In this document: positions 53,003 through 61,376 of the stretch, one piece after another | Numbering within the stretch: the first letter of the stretch is position 1 | Layout: every line of letters starts with the position of its first letter | Origin: Peterkaempfera podocarpi | Lineage (GTDB): Bacteria > Actinomycetota > Actinomycetes > Streptomycetales > Streptomycetaceae | NCBI RefSeq assembly: GCF_042466665.1 | Contig: NZ_CP162102.1 | Location: forward strand, 4,588,001-4,652,000 | DNA: 64,000 bases | Direction: 5' to 3' | The notes under the pieces: generated by a model | Seen by the model: the letters and a program-made list of their open reading frames with translations, nothing else | What the model was told of the DNA's origin: nothing | Database searches by the model: none | Program-made: the position numbers and the translations under genes

Positions 53003-53293
53003 TCAGACGCCCTCGACCTTGAAGGGGTCGTGTTCCGCCAGCAGTTTCTCCAGCCGTGCCTGGTCGACGCGGCTGACCATGTCCGAGGTCTCCTGCCGGT
53101 CCCGCACGCACTTGGCCAGCGTGAACGCCGAGGTGACCACATACAGCAGGCCGACCGCGAGGAACGCCCGCATCCAGGCGTCGACCGGCAGAAAGGCGAT
53201 TCCGACCGCGAGCGCGCCGCCGGACAGCGCGAACGAGAGGACCGCCTGCACGTAGTACGCGGACGTGGTCCGCGGTTGCATCGATGCGCTCAT
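53003..53293 (-). CDS. YiaA/YiaB family inner-membrane protein
   Basis: 96 residues from ATG 53293. Two helices (AVLSFALSGGALAVGIAFLP and AFLAVGLLYVVTSAFTLAKCV) with the conserved VDAWMRAFLAVGLLYVVTSAFTLAKCVRDRQE block of YiaA/YiaB proteins. The C-terminal helix ends in KLLAEHDPFKVEGV. Function unknown. Confidence 0.9.
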   Translation of the reverse strand: MSASMQPRTTSAYYVQAVLSFALSGGALAVGIAFLPVDAWMRAFLAVGLLYVVTSAFTLAKCVRDRQETSDMVSRVDQARLEKLLAEHDPFKVEGV

Positions 53294-53365
53294 GGCGGCA
53301 TCATCGCGCCGGGCGGGACGCGCCGCATGAGTACGGATACCCAGGTTCGGCAGTAGGTTGGCTCT

Positions 53366-53713
53366 GTGCTGGGACGAATCGACGAACTCGTCATGGACTG
53401 CGCCGAGCCGGCCGTACTGGTGCGCTTCTGGGCCGCCGTGCTCGGGGGGCGTCCGGTGGACCGCAGCCCCGACTGGTCGTATGTGGACCCGCCGGACCAG
53501 CAGCCGAGAATCGCCTTCCAGCGGGTCCCCGAGGCCAGGCCGGCCGGCAAGAACCGGCTCCATCTCGATGTCTGCGTGGACGACATCGACAAGGCCCGGG
53601 AGCAGCTGCTGGCCTGCGGGGCGCGGGCGGTGGGCGAGGTGCAGGCCGATGAGCAGGGGGCCTTCCAGGTGATGCGCGACCCCGAGGGCAACGAGTTCTG
53701 CCTGGTGCGTTAG
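53366..53713 (+). CDS. VOC superfamily (glyoxalase-like) protein
   Basis: 115 residues from GTG 53366. Single-domain vicinal oxygen chelate protein: LGRIDELVMDCAEPAVLVRFWAAVLGG, then RLHLDVCVDDIDKAREQLLACGAR and VMRDPEGNEFCLVR. Metal ligands are probably His in RLHLDV and Glu in NEFCLV. Often seen as a resistance or isomerase domain; substrate unknown. Confidence 0.88.
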   Translation: MLGRIDELVMDCAEPAVLVRFWAAVLGGRPVDRSPDWSYVDPPDQQPRIAFQRVPEARPAGKNRLHLDVCVDDIDKAREQLLACGARAVGEVQADEQGAFQVMRDPEGNEFCLVR

Positions 53714-53774
53714 GCGCCGCCGGTCGGGGCAGACGCCTGTCCACAGTGGTGGACGCGACTGCGGAGGGCCGTGC

Positions 53775-55271
53775 ATGAGTGGCGAGGAGGCCGCCGACGG
53801 CGGCGGTGTGCAGACCGGTGTGATCCGCACCAGGGTCCCGGCCCGGCTGGACCGGCTGCCCTGGTCGCCCTGGCACTGGCGGATCGTCATCGGCCTGGGC
53901 ACCGTCTGGATCCTGGACGGCCTCGAGGTCACCATCGTCGGCAACATCGCCGGCCGGCTCTCCGAGCCGGGCAGCGGCCTGGCGATCTCCGGGGCACAGG
54001 TCTCCGGCCTGGCCGCGGCGCTCTATGTGGCGGGGGCCTGTACGGGGGCGCTCTTCTTCGGGTGGCTGACCGACCGGCACGGCCGGAAGAAGCTGTTCAT
54101 GCTGACGCTCTGCGTCTACCTGGCGGCCACCGCCCTGACCGCGGTCTCCTGGACCGCCTGGTTCTTCTTCCTCTGCCGTTTCGTCACCGGCTTCGGCATC
54201 GGGGGCGAGTACGCGGCGATCAACTCCGCCATCGACGAGCTGATCCCCAGCCGCCACCGGGGCCGGATCGACATCATCATCAACGGCTCCTTCTGGGTGG
54301 GCGCGGGCGCCGGGGCGCTGCTCTCGGTGCCGTTGCTGAACACCTCGCTGCTCGCGGTGAACGTCGGCTGGCGGCTCGCCTTCGGCCTGGGCGTGGTGCT
54401 GGGGATGGTGATCCTGCTGGTGCGCCGCCATGTGCCGGAGAGCCCCCGGTGGCTCTTCATCCACGGCCGGGAGGAGGAGGCCGAGGAGGTGGTGGCCGAG
54501 GCGGAACGCATCGTGGCGGAGCAGACCGGTGCGGCCCTGGAGGAGCCCGAGCAGTCGATCACCATCCGGCAGCGGCGCAGCATCGGCTTCGCCGTGATCG
54601 CCCGCACCATGGTGAAGCTCTACCCGGGCCGCACCGTGCTCGGCCTGTCGCTCTTCATCGGCCAGGCCTTCCTCTACAACGCGGTGACCTTCGGGTACGC
54701 GACCATCCTCAGCACCTTCTTCCAGGTGCCCACCGGCTCCACGGGCTACTACTTCGTGGTGATCTGCGTCGGCAACTTCCTCGGCCCGCTGCTGCTGGGC
54801 CCGCTCTTCGACTCGGTGGGCCGCAAGCCGATGATCTCCGGCACCTACATTCTCTCCGGGGTGCTGCTGCTGGGCACGGCGGCGCTGTTCCGCGCGGGGT
54901 CGCTCTCCGCGGGGTCGCTGACGGCCTGCTGGGCGGTGGTGCTCTTCTTCGCCTCGGCGGGTGCCAGCTCGGCGTACCTCACGGTGAGTGAGGTGTTCCC
55001 GATGGAGACCCGGGCGATGGCGATCGCCTTCTTCTATGCGGTCGGAACGGCGGTCGGAGGCATCTCCGGGCCGCTGATCTTCTCCGAGCTGGTGTCCACC
55101 GGGAAGCCGTCCGACACCGCGCTCGCCTTCTCCGTCGGGGCCCTGCTGATGATCGCGGCGGGGGTGGTGGAGCTGTTCCTGGGGGTGCGGGCGGAGCGGC
55201 AGGGGCTGGAGTCGATCGCTCTGCCGCTCACCGCGGAGGAGCCGCAGGCGCCCGAGACGGCCTCTTCATGA
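53775..55271 (+). CDS. MFS transporter, sugar-porter-like
   Basis: 498 residues from ATG 53775, complete 12-helix permease. Family marks include VWILDGLEVTIVGNIAGRL in helix 1, FGWLTDRHGRKKLFMLTL (loop 2-3 motif), RFVTGFGIGGEYAAINSAIDELIPSRHRGRIDIIIN, and the second-half repeat LLGPLFDSVGRKPMISGTYIL. A long Glu-rich loop (HGREEEAEEVVAEAERIV) sits between the halves. A metabolite/proton symporter; substrate unknown. It shares the GGE motif with the MFS gene at the left end of the window but is a different protein. Confidence 0.93.
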   Translation: MSGEEAADGGGVQTGVIRTRVPARLDRLPWSPWHWRIVIGLGTVWILDGLEVTIVGNIAGRLSEPGSGLAISGAQVSGLAAALYVAGACTGALFFGWLTDRHGRKKLFMLTLCVYLAATALTAVSWTAWFFFLCRFVTGFGIGGEYAAINSAIDELIPSRHRGRIDIIINGSFWVGAGAGALLSVPLLNTSLLAVNVGWRLAFGLGVVLGMVILLVRRHVPESPRWLFIHGREEEAEEVVAEAERIVAEQTGAALEEPEQSITIRQRRSIGFAVIARTMVKLYPGRTVLGLSLFIGQAFLYNAVTFGYATILSTFFQVPTGSTGYYFVVICVGNFLGPLLLGPLFDSVGRKPMISGTYILSGVLLLGTAALFRAGSLSAGSLTACWAVVLFFASAGASSAYLTVSEVFPMETRAMAIAFFYAVGTAVGGISGPLIFSELVSTGKPSDTALAFSVGALLMIAAGVVELFLGVRAERQGLESIALPLTAEEPQAPETASS

Positions 55272-55504
55272 CCCTTCGTGGCCGGATGCTGACGGGGCGG
55301 AAGGGGATGGAAGCCGCTGGAGGTGCGATCAGCGGCAATTCGCCCCTCCTGTCCCTTGCGGCTGGCTTTGCATCTCCCAAGTGGCTTGGAATCGCGGCGT
55401 CCTGGGATTAACGTTTGATAACGCAGCGCGGTCGCAAACGCCGTACCACGACGGCACCGTGCGGCATCGCCTAATCCTGAAGGCGCCGTCCCCCATGGCG
55501 TCCG
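55272..55504 (+). other. upstream region of the riboswitch-controlled peptidase
   Basis: About 230 bases after the MFS stop. AT-richer sequence at 55405-55425 (GATTAACGTTTGATAACGC) probably contains the promoter; bases from about 55460 on may already belong to the aptamer's first stem. Confidence 0.5.
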
Positions 55505-55683
55505 GGAGCCGGGGAACCACCGTTCCTGGGGTGAATCGGTCGAAACGGACCTGTCCGTGTCATGACGGAGCGTTACTGTGAGCGCCCCGTTCCTGGCTCG
55601 ATGGCACCGGCCCCGGAGACCGTAGGAGACCTTCCTGCTCCGAACCCGTCAGCTAACCCGGTAGGCGAGAGGAAGGAAAGGAG
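55505..55683 (+). promoter_or_regulatory. c-di-AMP (ydaO/yuaA) riboswitch
   Basis: Two conserved blocks identify it: GGGGAACCACCGTTCCTGGG followed by GTGAATCGG (55511-55539), and GTAGGAGACCTTCC with CCGAACCCGTCAGCTAACCC and GGTAGGCGAGAGGAAGG (55622-55677). This is the actinobacterial ydaO pattern, which binds cyclic di-AMP and in Streptomyces precedes cell-wall hydrolase genes such as rpf and M23 peptidases. It ends about 10 bases before the GTG of the peptidase. Family members reduce expression when c-di-AMP is high. Exact ends are approximate. Confidence 0.92.
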
Positions 55684-55693
55684 TGCGCCAGCC

Positions 55694-56629
55694 GTGGCGT
55701 CGTCGTACCGTCCCGAGGGCATGCCCTCGACCCTCCCCCTGCCCGATGAGCAGCCCTGGGCCGTCTTCGAACCCGAGCTCGATCCGGAGGCCGTCCCGGC
55801 GTTCGGCGGCGATCCGGACCGCGGCCGGCACCGTATGCCGAGGCAGCGCACCGGGGGTGGCATCGGCTCCTCCGCGGTGGTCGGTGTCGCGGCGATGGCC
55901 GCGACCCTGGGCACCACCGGCTTCACGACCTATGCCGCCGCGACGGCAGCCGAGCAGGCCGACGACGCGCATGGCAGCGCCTTCGCCGAGGCCACCGACC
56001 CGGGCCTGGCCCTGGCCGCCAGGATCCAGGCGCAGGCCGACAGCCAGCGCACCGCCGCCGAGGAGTCCGCCCGGCTGCAGGCCGCCCGTGACGCGGAGGC
56101 CAAGCGGGCCGTGCAGGAGCAGGCCGCCCAGGTGGCCGCCGTCAAGGACGCCGCGGCCAAGCGGGTCGAGGAGGCCCGGCAGAAGAAGGAGGCGGCCGAG
56201 CGCGCCGCCCGGGATGCCGAGCGCAGGCTGCTGGGCACCTTCACCCTGCCGGTCACCGGCTACACCCTCACCGCGGGCTTCGGCCAGGCCGGCTCCTACT
56301 GGTCGCATCTGCACACCGGACTGGACTTCGCGGTCCCCACCGGCACCGCCGTCAAGGCGGTCGGCAAGGGGACCGTCACCTCGGCCGGCTGGTCCGGCTC
56401 CTACGGCTACCGCATCATCGAGACGCTGCCCGACGGCACCGAGATCTGGTACTGCCACCTGTCGTCCATCGTGCAGGGCTCGGGCTCGGTCGACTCCGGT
56501 GATGTGATCGCCCGTTCGGGTGCCACCGGCAATGTGACCGGCCCGCATCTGCACCTGGAGGTCCGGCCGGGCGGCGGGGCGCCGGTCGACCCCAAGCCCT
56601 GGCTGCAGTCGCACGACCTCAACCCCTGA
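55694..56629 (+). CDS. M23 peptidoglycan endopeptidase under c-di-AMP control
   Basis: 311 residues from GTG 55694, chosen because earlier in-frame ATGs lie inside the riboswitch. Layout: cytoplasmic start, membrane helix (SSAVVGVAAMAATLGTTGFTTYAAA), a long coiled coil (~105-185, ARIQAQADSQRTAAEESARLQ ... KKEAAERAARDAERR), then the M23 domain with HTGLDFAVPTGTAVKAVGKG (zinc ligands His and Asp) and GPHLHLEVRPGG (HxH). It cuts peptide cross-links of the wall, with the coiled coil as spacer. The stop lies inside the first units of a 13-bp repeat array. Confidence 0.95.
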   Translation: MASSYRPEGMPSTLPLPDEQPWAVFEPELDPEAVPAFGGDPDRGRHRMPRQRTGGGIGSSAVVGVAAMAATLGTTGFTTYAAATAAEQADDAHGSAFAEATDPGLALAARIQAQADSQRTAAEESARLQAARDAEAKRAVQEQAAQVAAVKDAAAKRVEEARQKKEAAERAARDAERRLLGTFTLPVTGYTLTAGFGQAGSYWSHLHTGLDFAVPTGTAVKAVGKGTVTSAGWSGSYGYRIIETLPDGTEIWYCHLSSIVQGSGSVDSGDVIARSGATGNVTGPHLHLEVRPGGGAPVDPKPWLQSHDLNP

Positions 56630-56860
56630 GCTCAACCCCTGAGCTCAACCCCTGAGCTCAACCCCTGAGCTCAACCCCTGAGCTCAACCCCTGAGCTCAA
56701 CCCCTGAGCTCAACCCCTGAGCTCAACCCCTGAGCTCAACCCCTGAGCTCAACCCCTGAGCTCAACCCCTGAGCTCAACCCCTGAGCTCAACCCCTGAGC
56801 TCAACCCCTGAGCTCAACCCCTGAGCTCAACCCCTGAGCTCAGCCCCTGAGCCCAGCCGC
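56615..56860. repeat. 13-bp tandem repeat array (about 18-19 copies)
   Basis: Unit GAGCTCAACCCCT. Sixteen exact copies run without interruption from 56628 to 56835. One imperfect copy precedes them inside the coding end (56615-56627, encoding the final DLNP and part of the stop); two degrading copies follow (56836-56860). Each unit carries the 8-bp palindrome TGAGCTCA. The array is in the 3' untranslated region and appears to have arisen by slippage from the last codons of the gene. Confidence 0.95.
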
Positions 56861-56960
56861 ACCCGCTGGGCCCGTCCACCGGGCCCGGCCACGCGGCTGC
56901 CGTTCCCGCCACCCTGTCCGGCCCGCGTCGACCGACGTCCGGGCCGGTGCCCCCACTCCG

Positions 56961-56999
56961 ACGGCCCCGGCGACCAACCCCCCCCGACGCCGGGGCCGT
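56961..56999. terminator. terminator after repeat array
   Basis: 12-bp perfect stem (56961-56972 with 56988-56999) around a C-rich loop, shared between the peptidase unit and the convergent small membrane gene. Confidence 0.65.
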
Positions 57000-57024
57000 C
57001 GGCCTGTCCGCCCTGGTGCCCCGC

Positions 57025-57327
57025 TCAGCCGCGGCGGTCGGCGACCACGTACGAGGCCAGCGCCACCGCACCGGAGACCGCGAAGACCGAGGGCCAGGCC
57101 CCGACCCGCTTCGCCAGCGGGTGCGACCCGGCGAAGGCCGCCGCATAGAGACCGGTCAGTGCCACTGCCCCGGCGGTGCCCGCCTGCCGCCGCCACTGCC
57201 GGGCCGCCACCGCTCCGGCCGCGGCCAGCGCGACACCGCCCAGCGGCCGCTTCCTGGTCCACCGGGCCACGCCGTAGCCGCCGAGGAGCCCGCCCGCCGC
57301 CACCACGCCTGTCGGAACCTTCGCCAC
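57025..57327 (-). CDS. small membrane protein, unknown
   Basis: 100 residues from GTG 57327 with GAGGAG upstream. Three or four hydrophobic stretches (TGVVAAGGLLGGYGVARW; LGGVALAAAGAVAA; GAVALTGLYAAAFAGSHPLAKRVG; SVFAVSGAVALASYVVADRRG). Rich in Ala and Gly; basic loops. No family recognised. Probably real by codon bias and ribosome site. Confidence 0.65.
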   Translation of the reverse strand: MAKVPTGVVAAGGLLGGYGVARWTRKRPLGGVALAAAGAVAARQWRRQAGTAGAVALTGLYAAAFAGSHPLAKRVGAWPSVFAVSGAVALASYVVADRRG

Positions 57328-57475
57328 CGCTCTTCTCCTCCATGTCAAGGGCTTGCTGCCCCTCGACCCTAGGACGCCTGAATCCGCTTCACCTCATCGG
57401 GTCAAGGAGGACCGGAACGTTCCGCATTGCCGCCTACGGTGAGGACAAGGCATAGCGGAAAGGAACCTCCATCCC

Positions 57476-58024
57476 ATGGCGACAACCCTCGGCTCCCCCA
57501 CCCCCGCCGGCGAGTGCGGCGACATCCTGCAGATCCTGGACGAGCAGCGGAACTTCCTCCGGATCGCGGTCCGCGGCATCGGTGACGACGACGCCCGCCG
57601 CCGCACCACGGTGAGCGAGCTGACCCTGGGCGGGATCCTCCGCCATGTCACCCGGTGCGAGCGCAGCTGGGCGCACATCCTGCTGCACGGCGACGGCAGC
57701 ATGCCGGAGGCGATGACCGACCAGGAGCAGTACCGGATGGCCGACGGCCAGACCCTCGCCGGGCTGCTGGAGGAGCACGCGGAGGCGGCCCGCGCCACCG
57801 ACCGGGCCGTCGCGGCCCAGCCCGACCTGGACCGGCACTGCCTGCTGCCGCGGTTCCCCTGGGGCCCGCAGCGGGACACCCACTGGTCCGCCCGGCGGAT
57901 CCTGCTGCACATCATTCGTGAGACGGCCCACCACAGCGGCCACGCCGACATCATCCGGGAGGCGCTGGACGGGGCCAGCACCACCATGCAGATGTCCGAG
58001 GTGCTGGCCGGCCAGGCCTCCTGA
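57476..58024 (+). CDS. DinB family (DUF664) protein
   Basis: 182 residues from ATG 57476 (GGAAAGGA upstream). Four-helix DinB fold with metal His in GGILRHVTRCERSW and the C-terminal block RRILLHIIRETAHHSGHADIIREALDG, typical of DUF664. Members are putative thiol-dependent S-transferases (mycothiol or bacillithiol), related to the MDMPI-like protein at 5577. Confidence 0.93.
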   Translation: MATTLGSPTPAGECGDILQILDEQRNFLRIAVRGIGDDDARRRTTVSELTLGGILRHVTRCERSWAHILLHGDGSMPEAMTDQEQYRMADGQTLAGLLEEHAEAARATDRAVAAQPDLDRHCLLPRFPWGPQRDTHWSARRILLHIIRETAHHSGHADIIREALDGASTTMQMSEVLAGQAS

Positions 58025-58073
58025 TCCCGTACCTGGGTCCGGGGAGTCCGCGGCGCCGGCCGGCGCCGCGGTC

Positions 58074-58943
58074 TCAGTCCTCGCGTCCGGCGAGGTGGGT
58101 GTCGATGTCGGACTGCTCCGGCTCCGGGGCCAGGTCCGGGTAGTGGTCGCGCAGCAGGGCGGGGAGCCCGGGGACGGTCCACTCGCCCAGCAGCCGGACG
58201 GTCTCGTCGACGACCAGCTGGCCGTAGCCCTCGACATCGCGGCTCAGCTCGGGCGGCAGACCCCGGCCCTCGGCGACCATGGCGGAGAGGGTGCGGTAGA
58301 CACGCTCCAGCAGCCGGTTGCCCAGCAGCAGGCGGGCATTGTCGGTCGCCATGCCCAGAGTGAGGATGCGGGTGTCGTCCCATGCCTCGGGCCGGCCGTG
58401 CTCCTCCTCGGATGCGATCAGCTGGGGGAGTCCGGCCCAGGCCGCCGCCCGGCTCTGCTCGTCCCTTTCGCGGAAGGCGTCCAGCCAGGCCCGCACCGCG
58501 CCCTCGTCCGAGCAGTCCACTCCGTCTGCCCGCAGCAGCATGGTGTAGAGCCGAGGCCAGGTCAGCCGTCCGGGCATCCGCATCACCAGTGGGAATCCGG
58601 TGGCGAGGCCGTCCAGTTCGGCCTGCAGCTTCGCCTGGCGCTTGGCGTTGAGCCGCTTGGCCGCCCGCTGGTGGTCGATGAGCAGGGAGACCGCGTCCAG
58701 ATACGCCTGGCAGCCCTCGGCCTCGGCGTCGGCGGTCATCGGCAGCAGCTCGTACAGCAGCTGGTCGATCTCCTCGGGTGTGACCTCGGGGAATCCGTCG
58801 TGAAGCCGGGCCCCGGTGAGCTCCAGCAGGGTGAGCACGATGCGCAGTGGCCGCTCGGCCACCTCGCGGTCCTGCTCTGCGGACCACGCCAGCAGGTCGT
58901 CGGTTCGGGTGCGCGGGGTGAGCTCGAGAGCCGGGACGTTCAT
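58074..58943 (-). CDS. conserved hypothetical protein
   Basis: 289 residues from ATG 58943 (MNVPALELTPRTRTDDLLAWSAEQ). Soluble and helix-rich, with PLRIVLTLLELTGARLHDGFPEVTPEEIDQLLYELLPMTADAEAEG, an all-helical core, and GFPLVMRMPGRLTWPRLYTMLLRADGV. There are no catalytic motifs. No family name is known to me; the codon bias is strong and the end matches the gene spacing. Single leftward gene opposite GH12. Confidence 0.7.
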   Translation of the reverse strand: MNVPALELTPRTRTDDLLAWSAEQDREVAERPLRIVLTLLELTGARLHDGFPEVTPEEIDQLLYELLPMTADAEAEGCQAYLDAVSLLIDHQRAAKRLNAKRQAKLQAELDGLATGFPLVMRMPGRLTWPRLYTMLLRADGVDCSDEGAVRAWLDAFRERDEQSRAAAWAGLPQLIASEEEHGRPEAWDDTRILTLGMATDNARLLLGNRLLERVYRTLSAMVAEGRGLPPELSRDVEGYGQLVVDETVRLLGEWTVPGLPALLRDHYPDLAPEPEQSDIDTHLAGRED

Positions 58944-59007
58944 GCCCCGTACGGTAGCCCCCCGCCCGGAGTTGTCGGGGACACGAAATCCTGCTGTCCG
59001 AGTCGTT

Positions 59008-59095
59008 GCGCTTCGACACATTCGACTCCTATCGTGTCCGGCGAGGCAGCAGGTGGCCCTCCACCAGCACGAAGCCTTGTCGAGGCGCTTCGACA
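59008..59095 (+). promoter_or_regulatory. LacI-type operator pair upstream of GH12
   Basis: TGTCGAGGCGCTTCGACA at 59078-59095 is an inverted repeat with one mismatched position per half. GCGCTTCGACA, its right half, recurs exactly at 59008-59018. A possible -10 (TATCGT, 59030-59035) lies between, so one site overlaps the promoter and the other the early transcript. This is the arrangement of LacI-family repression of glycanase genes in streptomycetes. Confidence 0.5.
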
Positions 59096-59163
59096 TCTCC
59101 TTTCGGCCGCGCGTATCGCCGGCGGACTCCCCGTGTCACCACCCCTCCACCGGGAGACCATCC

Positions 59164-59916
59164 ATGACCAGAAATGCTTCGATCGGCACGGCGACGACCG
59201 GAACTGCCAAGAGTCCGTCAGCTCGGCCGCGCACCCTCCTGCTCGGCCTGTTTGCGGCACTCGCCGCCGTCCTCGGGCTCGCGGCGCAGCCCGCGTACGC
59301 CGCGACCTGGTCCTCCAGCGACCAGTGGGCCACCTGGTCCAACGGCGGCTACACCCTCTACAACGACATCTGGGGCAGCGGTGCCGGCCCCCAGACCATC
59401 TGGGCCAACTCCTACTCCAACTGGGGTGTCTGGGCGAACCACCCCAACACCGGCGGGGTGAAGTCCTACCCCAACGCCACCAAGTACGTCGGCAAAACGC
59501 TCAGCTCCCTGAGCTCGGTCAAGTCGAGCTTCAACGTCACCGTCCCGTCCTCCGGCGCCTATGAGACCGCCTACGACATCTGGGACTCGGGCAACACCAA
59601 CGAGATCATGCTCTGGATGAACAAGACGGGTGCTGTCGGCCCGCTCGGCACCTCCCAGGGCAATGTCACCGTCGGCGGCCACAGCTGGACGGTCTACAAG
59701 GGCAGCAACGGCGCCAACGCCGTCTTCTCCTTCGTCCGCACCTCCAACACCAGCTCGGGCACGGTCGACATCCTGGCGGTGCTCAACTGGCTCCGTAACA
59801 CCAAGGCCTGGATCGGCAACGTCACCCTGGGCAATGTCCAGTTCGGCTACGAGATCACCTCCTCCTCGGGAGGCCTCGACTTCACCACCAACTCCTTCTC
59901 CGTCAGCGCGAGCTGA
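59164..59916 (+). CDS. secreted GH12 endo-beta-1,4-glucanase
   Basis: 250 residues from ATG 59164 with GGGAG upstream. Signal peptide cleaved after AQPAYA (46/47). The mature domain is a GH12 jelly roll: GGYTLYNDIWGSGAGPQTIWANSYSNWGVWANHPNTGGVKSYPNAT. The nucleophile is in NEIMLWMN (Glu147) and the acid/base in FGYEI (Glu230). No carbohydrate-binding module follows. It cuts cellulose or xyloglucan outside the cell. Two LacI-like operator half-sites lie in the promoter. Confidence 0.95.
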   Translation: MTRNASIGTATTGTAKSPSARPRTLLLGLFAALAAVLGLAAQPAYAATWSSSDQWATWSNGGYTLYNDIWGSGAGPQTIWANSYSNWGVWANHPNTGGVKSYPNATKYVGKTLSSLSSVKSSFNVTVPSSGAYETAYDIWDSGNTNEIMLWMNKTGAVGPLGTSQGNVTVGGHSWTVYKGSNGANAVFSFVRTSNTSSGTVDILAVLNWLRNTKAWIGNVTLGNVQFGYEITSSSGGLDFTTNSFSVSAS

Positions 59917-59934
59917 CCGCCTCCCTCCACAGGA

Positions 59935-59974
59935 CCAGGTGCCCGCCGGCGTTCACGCTCCGGCGGGCACCTGG
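59935..59974. terminator. GH12 terminator
   Basis: Perfect 15-bp stem (59935-59949 with 59960-59974), 10-nt loop, 19 bases after the stop. Confidence 0.8.
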
Positions 59975-60070
59975 CTGGCGCGATCCCGCGCACGGATGGC
60001 ACGGTGGAGGGACACGGGCCCGAGCTCGGCGGGCGCCGGGCCCCCGACCCTTGAAGGGGCCGGCATCGGC

Positions 60071-60388
60071 ATGCAGCAGACCCTCGCCATCACCGTCGAC
60101 CAGAGCGGTGGGCTCACCGTTCTGACCCTGGTCGGGGACATCGACCATGACGCGCGCCCGCTGCTGGACGCCCTCCTCGGACGGCTGCCGGACCCGGTCG
60201 GCCGGGTCCGGGTGGAGATGGGCGGCGTTCCCTTCATGGACTCCGCAGGTCTGCACTTCCTGGTGGAGCTGCGCCGCCGCCAGACCTCCGGCGGGACCGG
60301 GACACCCACCCTGGTGGGCGTACGGGAGCAGCCGGCCGGCGTCCTCCGGCTGACCGGCCTGGACATCGTGCTCGGCACAGCTGCCTGA
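60071..60388 (+). CDS. STAS-domain anti-sigma factor antagonist
   Basis: 105 residues from ATG 60071, no good ribosome site. Single STAS domain: VLTLVGDIDHDARPLLDALLGRLP and the phosphorylation segment VPFMDSAGLHFLVELRR, where Ser58 is the expected target of a partner kinase. No RsbW-like kinase or sigma factor is adjacent, so its partner is elsewhere. It probably controls a stress or developmental sigma factor. Confidence 0.88.
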   Translation: MQQTLAITVDQSGGLTVLTLVGDIDHDARPLLDALLGRLPDPVGRVRVEMGGVPFMDSAGLHFLVELRRRQTSGGTGTPTLVGVREQPAGVLRLTGLDIVLGTAA

Positions 60389-60412
60389 CGCAACGTCAGG
60401 ATGTGCTGAGGA

Positions 60413-61093
60413 TCAGCCTGTTGCGGCCCTGAGCTTGTCCACCTGCGCGGAGAGTACCTGCTGCGGCAGCGGCACCGGCTTGCCGCTGCTGATGTCGAAG
60501 GCGGAGAAGAGCGCCAGCGTGGTGCCGGTGCGCACCAGGACCATCCGCAGCGCACTGATGCTGCCGCCGCCGCTGCTCGCGAGGTCCAGCTGGACCGCGT
60601 CGTCGCCGAGCGCGGGCGCCTTGCCGGGGGTCACCTTGACGGTGGTGACGGAGCCGTCCTTGTTGTTCTTCGCCTGGAAGGCCGTACAGCGCTTCAGTGC
60701 GCCCTCGAGGTCGGTCATGGTCTGCTCGGCGCCCCCCTCGGCATAGGCGGCGATCCGGCTGGCGAGCACCTGGGTGCGCTTGGCTGCCTGGGGATAGTTC
60801 TGCGCCCAGGCCGCGGTGGGCTTGCCGGCGCCGATGTCCTGGATGGGCTGGCATTCGGCGGGCGTGGTGGTCGAGGTCGAGGTGAAGAGGGCGTCGGCGG
60901 ACGCGGGCTTCACGATCCGGTAGCCCGCCGGCAGTTCCCCGGCCGTCAGCGCGGCCGCCTGCAGCTGCGCCTTGGTCAGGACCTTGGCTGCGGGTCCGCT
61001 GCCGGCCTTGCCGCTGCTGCACCCCGCGGCGGTGAGGCCCACGGCGGCGGCGAGCGAAGCGCTGAGAATTGTCCGACAAGTGATGCGGCGCAC
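60413..61093 (-). CDS. lipoprotein, sensor-domain-like
   Basis: 226 residues from ATG 61093. Signal peptide with lipobox AAGC (around residue 25). The mature part starts SSGKAGSGPAAKVLTKAQLQAAALTAGELPAGYRIV, a pattern seen in PknH-sensor-like and related actinobacterial lipoproteins. It continues with TDLEGALKRCTAFQ and VQLDLASSGGGSISALRMVLVRTGTTLALFSAF. Two cysteines (AECQPI and KRCTAF) may form a disulfide. Function unknown. Confidence 0.75.
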   Translation of the reverse strand: MRRITCRTILSASLAAAVGLTAAGCSSGKAGSGPAAKVLTKAQLQAAALTAGELPAGYRIVKPASADALFTSTSTTTPAECQPIQDIGAGKPTAAWAQNYPQAAKRTQVLASRIAAYAEGGAEQTMTDLEGALKRCTAFQAKNNKDGSVTTVKVTPGKAPALGDDAVQLDLASSGGGSISALRMVLVRTGTTLALFSAFDISSGKPVPLPQQVLSAQVDKLRAATG

Positions 61094-61376
61094 GAATCAT
61101 CCTCCGCTGGCTGGATTGCCCGCTCACATTAGGGGACTCGGACCCGGCTGGCGAGCCCCGTTCACCCCTGCGTCCCCGGGACTGCACTGCCGCACCGTGC
61201 TGACGCCCCAAGGACGTTCCATGGACATGCAATTTTGGCCGGGCTGAATCTATGCGCATAGACACCGGCAGCCCGATCCTTGGCAGGCACTCCAGTACCA
61301 CCGGCCGGCCCCCCGAACCCGGCCGCTCGCCCCTGCCCGCACGCCCCAGCGTGCTCACCAGCAACTGGAGAAGACG

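Noticed and set aside
55562..55693. Upstream in-frame ATG start for the M23 peptidase
   Set aside because: It would translate the c-di-AMP aptamer; the GTG after the riboswitch is the sensible start.
56615..56860. CRISPR array interpretation of the regular repeats
   Set aside because: The 13-bp units are directly adjacent with no spacers and no cas genes nearby; it is a simple tandem array.
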